Part shown: positions 37,473 through 48,300 of the stretch, one piece after another
How positions within the stretch are numbered: the first letter of the stretch is position 1
Layout of the letters: the number at the start of each line of letters is the position of its first letter
NCBI RefSeq assembly: GCF_051622035.1
Contig: NC_135367.1
Coordinates: 9,460,501 to 9,524,500, forward strand
Reading direction: 5' to 3'
Source of the DNA: Arctopsyche grandis
Lineage: Eukaryota; Arthropoda; Insecta; Trichoptera; Hydropsychidae
Length of the DNA stretch: 64,000 bases
The notes under the pieces: generated by a model
Databases searched by the model: none
Told to the model about the DNA's origin: nothing
What the model saw: only the letters and a program-made list of their open reading frames with translations
Program-made: the position numbers and the translations under genes

Positions 37473-38084
37473 CGATAACGCTCGCCTTACTATAATAATC
37501 GTTTCGATTCGACACATGTACGTCACATTTAAAATACTGCCAATAAAACGTACGAATATAATACGATTATAATATCAGATCAACAAAAAACTTTTATATA
37601 TACTGTTTGCTACCAATGTTCCCTCTAGGGCAATAAATCGCTGAACATTTTAACTACTGAGCTATTAAATAATAAAAAAAATAATAGAAACGTGTCCGTG
37701 CTGTGTTCGATCCGCACGCGGTCGTATTCTTTTTTTCAAAAACCTTTAAAATATATTTATATTTAAATATATTTAAAAGGTTTTTACAAAATAAAAGGTT
37801 TTTACAATATACCAATGGAAAAAGTAATTAATTAATAAAATAAATTTTCAAAAGATGGCGCTAAATGCGCAGAGACTTATTTGCCTAGAGGAAACATTGG
37901 CAGCAAACAGTATATATAGAAGTTTTTTTGTTGATCTGTTATTATGTTGTATTATATACGTTTTGTTGGCAGTGTTTTAACTGTGACGTATTGTGATGTT
38001 AACTGTGACATATTTCGAATCGAAACGACTATTATAGTACGGCGAGCGCTATCTTACACAGACATACAGAATAACGCTATTATT
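37391..38084. repeat. 694-bp foldback element with long inverted arms
   Basis: The outer ends AATAATAGCGCTATTCTG and, in reverse, AATAATAGCGTTATTCTG begin arms of over 200 bp each. The arms share CTCGCC-TACTATAATA, CGTTTCGATTCGA, ACTGCCAA, AAAACTT and ATATATACTGTTTGCT. The left arm has gained a (TG)n run at 37419-37464. The central 200 bp holds GTGCTGTGTTCGATCCGCAC, which looks like a B box. No coding capacity. Confidence 0.8.
37419..37470 (+). repeat. (TG)n microsatellite
   Basis: About 22 TG units, present only in the left arm of the foldback element. Confidence 0.9.
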
Positions 38085-38499
38085 AATATGATTATATTTA
38101 TTAATTTTATCATTTATTTTTATTATCTATATATTATTTATATGGATGATGGGGATTCCACTATTCTCCCTATCGTATGGACTGAAAATATTGTGTAATA
38201 CATTTAATCTATAAAATTTGATGCATAATGAATAATTTATGAAAAAATAAAGATTAAATAGAATATATTAAAGTATGTGAAAGAAATTTTATTCAGAAAC
38301 TTTTGATTTATTTACTTCCGTAAATATAAAATGTGATATTTGGTTATAAAATAAATATTTATAAGGCAACGTTTGATCAATTTGCATATTATATAATACA
38401 TCAGAAGAATTTCATGAATCGAGTTATTATTTAAATATTCAATAAATGGACGAAAGTTATATATAAGTACAATGTTAAATAGTTCTACAAAATTTCGTA

Positions 38500-39080
38500 T
38501 CTAGATTTTAGAATTTACAGAACTGCTTCAAGTTGAAGATTCCCCGAACAGATTAGACCAGTGAAAGTTCGAAGTTTCTTCAAAGCCGAAATAAAATAAT
38601 TAAATCATATTTGCAATTTCGAAGCGAAATTTAAGCAAAAAATCGCTCAAGGTCTGCAAAATAAACCAATTATTTTCAAGTGCGATTTCCACTCAATGAA
38701 TGGCAGACAGCCCGGTTAACACGCCCACGTAAATAATACCCCCCCCCCCTTCTGATCTGCATTTTTCGATTAAAAAGTGCGTTGTTGTTTGAAATCCGCA
38801 CAAAAAGGGGTCACGAGTGAGTCGGATTTGTGAAATTAACACGGCCATTTTTTATTGCGTTTTATTTTCGGGTTTTTTCGCGTATAAATGCTCCCAGTCA
38901 CGGAACCGTTCGCGAGAGCGCTATCGTACCGTACTATCGGGTTCCAGCCACGCTCTCATAAATATACGACCGAATTATCGAGGTAATTAATTTCGTAAAG
39001 GTACCCCTCGACTACTCCCCCCCCCCCAAATATCGGCGACATTATATTCGGGGGCTATAAAGAAATAAACGTTATGATTT
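38500..39080. other. GC-richer island without ORF support
   Basis: Holds C runs (38739-38749 and 39018-39027) and CG words. No ORF over 60 codons. Candidate regulatory block. Confidence 0.35.
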
Positions 39081-39710
39081 AAACTCATCTGATAGCGGCG
39101 AGGATGTGTACCTCCTATTGTATATGGGATGGGGTGACCTTACATCCTATTTTAACAAGGTGTGTGGTATTTTTGATGGTTTAAATCGGGGATTTACAAA
39201 CTGTTTTGGAAGTGGGATAAATAAGAATACTATGTAGTGTGTAATTTTTTTTTTTTGAACATTCTAGAAATTTTCATTTATTGTTATCGGTCAGGTTCTT
39301 ATAATCAAGATTCGGGCTACAATTTGGGACATTTGAGATATGTACGATGTATGTAAAACGAGCAGATTTACATTTTTTGATTTATTATTACTTCTTAGCG
39401 CCTCTTTATGTATTTCAATGTTTCAATACTATCCGCAAAATGTATGTGTATTTATGTATTTAAAAAATATGTCGGAGTATATAAAATAACTTTTAATTTA
39501 TCAATTCTACATAGAAACATCTCATGAGCAATTTCTGATGATTAATCATTCAAATGCGCACAAAAGTATATTAAAAAATTGATAGGAGCTCAAATGTTGA
39601 CACTTTTCTGAGACGAAAAAGAAATTGTCTCGTGTAAAAATAATAGCTCTACATGTAATAAAACCGTACACGAAAGATGCGAACACAGAAGAAACACAGT
39701 GTTTGTTTTT

Positions 39711-39790
39711 TTATATTTATACACTAACATTTAATACTATAGTTTAATTATATTTATACACTAACATTTTAATACTATAGTTTAATTATG
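39711..39790 (+). repeat. Tandem duplication of about 40 bp
   Basis: TATATTTATACACTAACATT plus TAATACTATAGTTTAATTA occurs twice in a row at the 5' edge of the LINE 3'UTR fragment. Confidence 0.75.
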
Positions 39791-39985
39791 CAATGTTCTA
39801 CATATTTTGTCATGCCTTTATTCTTTACTTTTTAATTTGTTTTCCTTATATTTATCTTTTTCATTTTTGTAAAAATCTATTATTGGACTCGGATGTTACA
39901 TATATTATTTATTTACTATTTGTTTTTTTATACATATCTATGTCTGTTGATTTTTCAATAAATAAAATAAAAAATAAATAAATAA
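39745..39985 (+). mobile_element. 3'UTR-only copy of the Jockey-like element
   Basis: Nearly identical to the reverse complement of 20515-20745, including CATTTTTGTAAAAATCTATT and GGACTCGGATGTTACATATA. It ends AATAAATAAAATAAAAAATA. It is an extreme 5' truncation, and the short ORF it carries is not a gene. Confidence 0.8.
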
Positions 39986-40339
39986 ATTAAACATTAAAAT
40001 ACTAAAAAGAAAATACTAAAAAGGAAAATAATGTATAAAATAAACAATGATCACTGGATCAGTAGATATAAGAATAAACTTTTGATTTTTTTTAACAGAA
40101 TACTATATTATATATTAGCAATAAAACGTTTTTAAATTAATTAAAAATAACATGCAAGTTTGTCCTACTTGAACTTCTATCGTGTTTGAAATTTTCGTAT
40201 GCAGTTTTATTAAATCATTACAATAATACGTATGAAATCGGTAGTGGCGATTATCTTTATTTAGTCGGGTGTTATTTATTTAGTATTAAACATTTTAATT
40301 TTTAAATAATTTTTAAGTATCGTATTATAAATAATTGAT

Positions 40340-40395
40340 GGTAAACAGCATGCTCGGTTCTCGTAAGTCTTATGGTACATCGGATCAAATTTAGT
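40340..40395 (+). repeat. Copy of the LTR-like start motif
   Basis: CAGCATGCTCGGTTCTCGTA continues to GGTACATCGGATC; the same block recurs at 40748-40795 in the same orientation. It could be a fragment of a second LTR. Confidence 0.45.
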
Positions 40396-40399
40396 ACAA

Positions 40400-40485
40400 A
40401 TACTATCTAACCACATGTGTTGCCTTGTGGTAATTACTGTCATGACACATATTATGTGTGTATGTAATAAAACAAAATAAATAGC
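40400..40485 (+). mobile_element. SINE family 2, tail fragment
   Basis: CACATGTGTTGCCTTGTGGT, ACTGTCATGACACATATTAT and TGTATGTAATAAAACAAAAT match the 3' ends at 15268-15345 and 52590-52665. Confidence 0.7.
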
Positions 40486-40739
40486 AATAGTAATTGGTCT
40501 GGTGACCTACAGTTAGTCTGTAGTATAAGTTATACGACAAATGTATAAAATTTTGTATAAAGGCCTGAAATGATCGTAATATATTTCAGTGATGTTGTAT
40601 AAGATGACAATTATGAGGACGATAAAATCTATAAATTATTGAGAAACAGGAGCTTTGGTATTTTCATTTTTGCATGAAAATTTTTGATTTTCCTAATGAT
40701 GAATGCATATAAAATTGTATCATTGGAAAATCTGAGCAC

Positions 40740-41450
40740 GAATGCAACAGCATGCTCGGTTCTCGTAAGCCTCACGCTACATCGGCTCGACTACAATGAT
40801 TTATGTTTCTGTTTTTTATTAATGAAATTAGTATTTGATTATTTTAAGATAAACCTCATTAAGTTTCAAACTCAGAAAAGTACACTTGTTGAAGTACTGT
40901 GTTGAAAATCCAGCATGTTGTACTGTGTTGAAATTCAGCTTGATGTACTGTGTTGAAGATCCAGCTCGAAGGATTAAATAAAATAAGCGTATGTTGGTAA
41001 TATGAAACAGAATGATTTAAAAGTATAGTGTTTTCAGCTTATAATATAAACTCACCCTAAAATGAACCATATACGGTGTGCTTATTTTATAATACCCTGG
41101 ATATGGTGACCCGAATTTGGGTGAAGAGTGCAGACGTAAGCAAGTAAGTTTCCCGGTCGATGAGAATCGGCCGAGCCTGAAATAGTTTAGTTCAGACGAA
41201 ATTAGCCAGCGGCAGGAGCACTCGGTCATCCTGCGTGAGGACCTTCATCAGAAGAAGTTACCGGGAAACAATTATGGCAGAGGTCGCACTCGGACTGTGG
41301 CGCCGCAGTTTAGGGGTTGGTTTTCAGGGTTGGGCGAGTGATTCATGTCGGGTTGAAACCCAGCTGGACGCTAACTGGATATACTGTGCGATATAGAGTG
41401 ATAAACGCTGTTAACCCGCCCCTGGCAATGCATCATCCCCTAGCTAGCAG
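40740..41450 (+). mobile_element. Candidate LTR retrotransposon remnant: LTR end, primer-binding site, leader
   Basis: 40740-41103 may be an LTR with three 27-29-bp tandem repeats (40892-40970) near its middle. It is followed at 41105 by TGGTGACCCGAA, a plausible tRNA primer-binding site. A GC-richer leader then runs to about 41450. No gag or pol follows, so only the left end survives. Confidence 0.45.
40892..40970 (+). repeat. Three tandem units around GTACTGTGTTGAAAATCCAG
   Basis: Units of about 27-29 bp with a few differences each, lying inside the LTR-like segment. Confidence 0.75.
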
Positions 41451-42060
41451 GGCGCTGTTTTTGTTTTATTTTCTAGCTTTTTACTACCTAATTTCACAGC
41501 GAAAATAAGCTATTAAATCGTCCCTGTGTTTTACTTCGAATGTTTGATAGTTTGATTTTTAAAAGCCTTTTATTGTTCATACGTTTATTGCATTCAGAAT
41601 ACATCCTATATACGTACATATGTACATACAAGCGATATTAACTGATTTCGGTTATTTGATAAAAAATATAGTCACCAGAATAGAATGATCTGTTGCTTGA
41701 TTAAAAAAGATATTTCAGTTAGATTTTGTAATCAATTTTTGACCCATTCACCCATTCTTTGTATCGTTTATCGTTTTTTGGATAAGTGATATTTTCTTAC
41801 TCGGTTACCATATCAATTTATTACTTGCATAAAATATTATACGTAGTGTGTGGATTTGTCGTGCTTTTCTAGTAGACGTGGAATGAAATATGAAACTTTT
41901 GAAAGCAACTCAGTAACTTAGAACGTGTTTTTATACTAAAGTAGTTATTAAGATAATATCTGTGGTATTTTAAGGTGCAAATATTGTTTACATAGGTATG
42001 TATAAAATTAACCTAGAAAATATTCTCATATTCAAATGATGTTCATTTAACATAAAAGTC
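41451..42060. other. AT-rich spacer
   Basis: No ORF, repeat or element end recognised. Confidence 0.4.
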
Positions 42061-42064
42061 GCCC

Positions 42065-42440
42065 AAAGTGGAAGTTTTACGATAAAAGTTTTATAGTACA
42101 CATTTTTTTTCCTCTTAGAAAGGTCAAAAATGTTGTCGCCACTACTCTGTCCACACCCCTGGATGTATCAATCTGAAACTTTATATTTGTATTCTTTATG
42201 TACTAACTTAGGGCTGATAAGGTTTTGGTCAGAATTTGTAAACCGGAAGTAGTATTTTTTTTAAAACAATATTTAATTATTTTATTTTGACCTTTTTAAT
42301 TATTTTAATCTTCTTGATATGTATTGTGTATAATACTGATAGTGATTTTAAGTAATAAAAAAAAATTGAACAAAATCCGACACCCGGAAGTAGAACTTTT
42401 GTCTTGTGTAAGTTTCCATACATTTGCGCTCAATTTGTAT
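42065..42440 (-). repeat. Single inverted copy of the 296-bp ACTTCCGG repeat
   Basis: The reverse complement matches 25780-26110: AACCGGAAGTAGTATTTTTT, GGTCAAAAATGTTGT, ACTACTCTGTCCACACCCCT and ACCCGGAAGTAGAACTTTTG. It shares the left flank too (GGAAACTTRCACAA), so this copy is longer on that side than the tandem units. Confidence 0.75.
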
Positions 42441-42894
42441 CAAAAATGCTGTTATAGCTATTTGTATTTATATGTTCATTTTAAAGTATTATATATTTAC
42501 ATATGTATGTGTTGTTTATTATTAAGCTTTGTCAATCAAATTAAATCTTTGCCAAGGCAAAACACGTGCCACATTTAAACATGTTGAGTTGTGTTTATGA
42601 AATATTGTATTATTTTATTTTCCCTGCATTACAATTAAATATCTATAAATTAGTATGAAATCGGGTGAAACTGAAAATTGCGTGTCGTTGAAAATAATAA
42701 CTTTTTAGTTACACGTTAAATGCGATCCGGTTTTTCTTATAAATCAAAATTAAAATCAAGGAGAATAATAAAATTTGTTGGGAATTCTTGATAAGGGATA
42801 TTAATGGTTGTATCGCAAACTCAGTTAACGCACATTCGCCTTAAATTTTTTTATAATATATCATTCTAACGACTTATTAAACATGAATGATTGG

Positions 42895-44590
42895 AAACAT
42901 AAATAAGAAAACGTGAGAATAATTAATAAATTTATTTTTCTTAATAACTTTTCATTATACATATCTGTCATCGCATATTACAAAACTTCCAGTCGTCTTA
43001 TGTAAGAAAACAGAAAAAAAAATGGCAAGAAATATCTTCATAATTTTCCAATATAAGATATTTTCCTTTCGATTTGTATATATTTTAACATTGAATTATA
43101 TTCATTACAATATTTAAATATATATAATATATATTTATTTATAAAGTTCTACTTAATCCAAATATTACAAATATGTTAAATAAATTATAAATATTATCAA
43201 ATGATATAAATTAGGTTTAGATAAAAAAAAAATGGTTAATTTGTAAACACTATTTAACAAATATCTATATACATTGATCGTTTATGATTACAGATTAGAT
43301 TTAAATCAATCAAATAAATATTCAACCAGTCGAGAGTCGTATTTTACAAATTCATTTAATAGTTAGAGCGATATAAGTTTTTAAAGCGTAAAACGTTTTT
43401 GTTGGATTATGATTAACTGTTATAAGTTCAGTTAGTAAAATGAATATGAGTTTGAATTAACAATAATATATGTATGTATGTAAAAGTCAAAAAGTTCAGT
43501 TCTGTACTGTACTTGTTGAATGATATTTAATTCAATTGATTTATATATTACAGATAAGCCATTTTTGGTCATATATGATATCTTTAATATACAATATAAA
43601 GACAATCAAAAATATAATAATAAGAAACCAAATTGTTTTAAAAGTGGCAATAGAATTTATACATATATAAATTGTATCTATCTACGTTATATTTACAATG
43701 TATTATTTTAAGTAACAAAAATCAATATATAGATTTTATTTTCTTCACTAATGCTTTGCTTTATTGCTTCCATTTATCAAATTTAGTAGAAAATTATTTC
43801 ATTATGATAATTACAACAACACATGACTCCTCCATTATATGTACAAAAGATGAACGAAAACGCTATATAAAATGATGATAATCAATATGTTAAATATTGT
43901 TGATAGCAATTGCAGAATGAATAGAAAGAGATATGATATTTGCAAATATGCACAGTCTTTTCCTGAGGAAGTTTGTATGAAATCAATAATTATATATTTA
44001 ACTAATATTGTCAGCGAGGGTATATTTGGTGCATATTTATATAAATATATGAATTATAAGAAAATAATTATGTACGTCAAAGCTAATTTGCAAATTTAAT
44101 TACAATTATTTAAATGATTATCATGATTCATAAGGTTTAAAGCTCTGATAGATTTCTTAAATGATGTATACTTTTCTTTTCCTTTAGTTTATGAATGACT
44201 AAATAAAATAAATAATTTACGTGTCAAATGTCAAACGTCCTCAACGATCGATAATGATTAATTAGTATTGTATATATTTATATGGTTTCGCTAATAATAA
44301 AATAAAAACAAAAATATATGTCGAAATATCACTTGACGTATTATTTAAAATTAAACAATTTTATTTTTTATTTATTTTTTAATTAAATAGAAAAATGTAG
44401 CACTTCGGAAACTATGTATTAGTACGCGAGTACGGTAACCATATTCACCTTGGAATGCAATTACAAAGTGAATAGCATTACTATAGCACGATATAATTTT
44501 CTTTTCTTTTCATTAGTTTTCAGTGGACGTCGACGGATTGGATAATTTCTTTTTCTGCAAAGACTTCATCGTCTCCGTTTGGAGCAACTT
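42895..44590 (-). other. AT-rich 3' flank, probably holding the SASH1-like 3'UTR
   Basis: Very AT-rich sequence downstream of the stop codon with no ORF of note on either strand. Minus-strand AATAAA hexamers overlap around 44360-44376 and recur further on, so poly(A) addition near 44350 is possible. The DNA is so AT-rich that such hexamers are expected by chance. I see no transposon in it. Confidence 0.4.
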
Positions 44591-45360
44591 TCATAGGGGT
44601 TGGGGCTTGGAGGACGACTCTCTGGGTGCTGAGCTCAGAGAGCTGCTGCTGACACCTGAATCGCTGCTCTTCTCAGACAAGCAACCACCTCCAGACCCAG
44701 ACCCTTCCTGAGAGCTATTATTACCACTGCCAACTACATACTTGACCACATTCAACTTGTGATCAGATTCACAAATGTCTTCGACCGTTTGATTCTGGTG
44801 AGCACCACCGCCACTGGGACTCCTAGAATTAGAACTACTACCACTTTTCAACAACGAGGGAATAGTGTTTTTGCGCAGAGCAGCCCTGCTTATAATGTTA
44901 GACCTGGAGCGAGAGGGCTCAACTGATACCGTTTGCCCCCTGGCTACAACATACGAGTCCATAGTCCTAACGCACTTTTCATTACCTATACTACCGGAAA
45001 CTATACTGTTTGGCACTGGTATGTTCGGATGATACTGTTCTATCCTATCGTCTTTGATCGTGTTTAGTTTGAGCGCTTGCTGAGCCGATTCAACCCGTTT
45101 CATGATCTCGTTGCTGCACTGCTGGACCACTGCGTCTAGATTGTTGGGGCTGTTGGAGGCGTTGTCGCTGCTGTTCTGCTCGTGATCGGAATTGTCCGAT
45201 CGGTGGATGAGGGGTGACGTTTTTATGTGAAGGGGTGCATCGTAGCAACCCGAGTCTCTGGGGAATTGACGTCTTCCGAATGGTGAATCCACCTGGTGGG
45301 TCATCCCCCTCTTTGTGTCGTCCCCTTCGGAGCTTGATCCGTGGATATCCCCTTCACTGC
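44591..45360 (-). CDS. SASH1: SASH1-like terminal exon H, Ser-rich tail and stop
   Basis: 770 nt: two bases completing Cys532, 255 codons (533-787) and TGA at 44591-44593. The acceptor is TTTTTTTTAG. The tail is low in hydrophobics and very rich in Ser, Gly and Asn. It keeps PRDSGCY (565-571), a motif found just after the SAM domain in SASH1, which supports direct splicing from exon G. It has no second SAM domain. Ser runs near the C-terminus (GVSSSSLSSAPRESSSK) suggest a disordered, phosphorylatable tail. Confidence 0.88.
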
Positions 45361-48300
45361 CTAAAAAAAATAAAATATAAAAAAAAATAAAAACATGAAA
45401 CGAAAAACATGTACGGAAATGGTACATAATATGAGGATTTATTACGAAGCTCGTACATATGTACATATATGAACTTTTCATAAAATGAATAACAAATTAA
45501 AAAAATACATGAAGGTACATACATACATAATTTGTTCCTTTGCAACTAGCATATATGTACTCACATAGAACAATGTCATAGAGTAGTTTATAGAAATCCA
45601 AAGAAAAATTTAAAAAAAGAAAACATAAAGACAGGTACCACTTACAGTGGACTTCATTACTTATTATGTATTCTTATATTTTATAACCCACGAGTTTTTG
45701 ATTAATCGATTATTAGAAAATACACGTCAAATACAACATTTAAATTATTTTATCCACATTAAAATGTTTTTCTCATTTGAATGAATATTTTTTCACTTTA
45801 TCTACATATAATAATCAGTAGCACGGACTAGTGGTTAGCATATGTGGTAACGAGTTCGAGTCACACTGGTTGCTGCTGGCCAGACCTTAGTTTCCTATTA
45901 GGGTTTGCCAATTTTTCTGATTTTCATTGAAACGATTCGTGCAAAATTGGCATTCCTCCCCATTTCTCTCGCAAAATCTTGAGTTATGTTATATATCAAG
46001 GCTCGCCGGGTTTCTCTCCATAGATGTCTCTGTGGATGATTATTGTATAAAAATTCGTATTGTTGTATAAATATTTGTTGATCGTATTGTATACGATCTT
46101 TGCAATGAATGCACTTTGCAATGTTTGACCATAGATGTTATGTATAATTTCGAATTATGTAATAATTCCCCAAGATATAATTACGGGTTACCAATGAGCG
46201 ACAACTACATATGGTATAAACTTTTAAATATATAAATCTATAGACTATACATTTGTAATCATATTCAAATATATGGATGGTTTTGTCAATTTGGTGAGAA
46301 ATCTTTTCAACAATGAAATTATATGAATTGGCAAACTCTTACAGGTAACCATCAACATGGAGTCACAAATATCTAAGCCTGACCAGCAGCACTACAGATT
46401 ATACTCGGAGTAAATTCTTTTCAATTGAGTTTCAACCCACGGGATCGAACCCGTCAACCTATCAGTGGTTAGCATAAACGCAACCAACGATCTATGCTGC
46501 TGGATATTTGAATATGATTTCAAATTTATAATCTATAAATTTATATACGTAGAAGTTTATAACCATAGGTGTCACTCAGTAGGGGACTCCGCTATGTGTC
46601 CGCAAGAAATCTCAGAAGCCGGGCGAGAGCGTGAGACACTTAAAACTTTACCGCTTAGACAATAGATACAAAAATGAATCGGGGAAGCTGTGGCGAGCAA
46701 CTTGTCATTTATAAGGAGGTACATACGCCATACCAGATTATTCTGGAGCGAGTGCTGGTTACGTGTGGACATCCTGGATCATTCAATAAATGCTGTGACC
46801 TTTCATTTGGATCTCGAACTCACCTCTACCCAACACTACTATTTTTATAAGCCATTTGGAGGTTATCAATAATTTCACTGCATCATACAGTTCTGCTAAG
46901 TATTATTGCCAGATTTATTGATATCCACACCGGGACAGTTTAATTGTATTCCTACACCCCCCCTCCACCCCAGGCACAAATATTACAAGAATGATAAAAA
47001 AACTTTGTAAAGAGCGTAAACTTAATAAATAACATTTTAAGTCCTTCCTTTTATAAACTAGTATTTCCTTTTTTTTCCAGTTTATTTAGTTGTTTGAATA
47101 TTAAATGAAATTAATTACATATTGTCAAAGAAAATGGAAAAAAAGTTGATTTTATCAATCTCGCTTTTCTTGCTTTTTTAACCACGGATGTCCACATCTA
47201 CGGTGAGATTGAGATTCGTGCATTTTTTTTTCAGTTTAATAACTGCGGAAGTTTGGTATTTCTGAACAATGAAAGGTCAATAAGCAGCTATCGAAAACCG
47301 AGACATTTGGCTGTCCCGAATAGTCCCTTCGGGACGCCGGGACGAGACGCTTGAAACCGGGACAAACCCGGAATACCGAGACGCCCGGCAGCCCTACCTA
47401 AGTAGCATCTTTTGTATGGCATTCTTTTGAGAATATTAATATATAGGTATTTTTGTTAATTGGTTAAGAGGGTTTGGCTGTTAGGTTTGCAGTTAAATCT
47501 TAGCAACAAAATATGGAAATGTATGCATCGTATTATACTCACAATCCAAGTCGTGCAGCAGTTGTACGGCGGTCAAAATTTTAGCCCTGTGATCGGCGTT
47601 CATAATGCCCAGATAGTCCAGATCGGACGGCTCGATCTCTTTGAATAATTCCAGGTCTTCGTATCCGTTCATGACGAACACGGACGCGTATTCATGCAAA
47701 TTTATTCTGTGCAGCAGCTCCTCGACGGTGGCCGGTCTCGATTTGTGGAAACCGTACATGGCAGCGTTCTTGTGCAGCCACTTGGTGCTCGAATTGTTCC
47801 TCATCAGCCTGTCGGGCAGCACTTCCACGTTGATGAATTTGAAATGGCCGACTCGGTTGTGACAGATGCCCCTCCAGAGGCCGGAAGCGTTCATGCTGAT
47901 CACGTCGATTATGTCGCCCTTCTGCAAAACAACGCATCGTTTACAAACGTCACCTCTAGACTCACCCACCGGAGGTATCGTCGACGAATGGTCGTCGTGG
48001 TTGTGCGAATTCACCTTATATTTCAAGGCGTCCTTATCGTACGAACTGGGCATGTGGTCGATCACTGCCCTAGCCCTGCACAGAATCTGAGGTCCGTGTC
48101 CCGTGGGACTCAGCTCCCGGTTATCTTCTGCTGATATCGAAGAGTGGTTGCTCCCGGCGCGGACCAGAGCTTGGGTACCTATTAATGAAAAAACAAATTG
48201 TCAATATTCTGAATTCAACATAATTACACTTACAGGCAAACAATTTCATATAAACAGTTCCTCGAAGATCAACAACCAATATAACAAGCACAATACAATC

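Noticed and set aside
47493..48065. The 190-codon ORF taken as an entire small SH3-SAM gene starting at its first ATG
   Set aside because: The SH3 domain starts upstream of that Met, a splice acceptor lies at 48179-48180, the ORF runs through a donor at 47541-47542, and it reads through the 93-nt intron.
47694..48134. 146-codon plus-strand ORF
   Set aside because: Shadow of the SH3-SAM exons.
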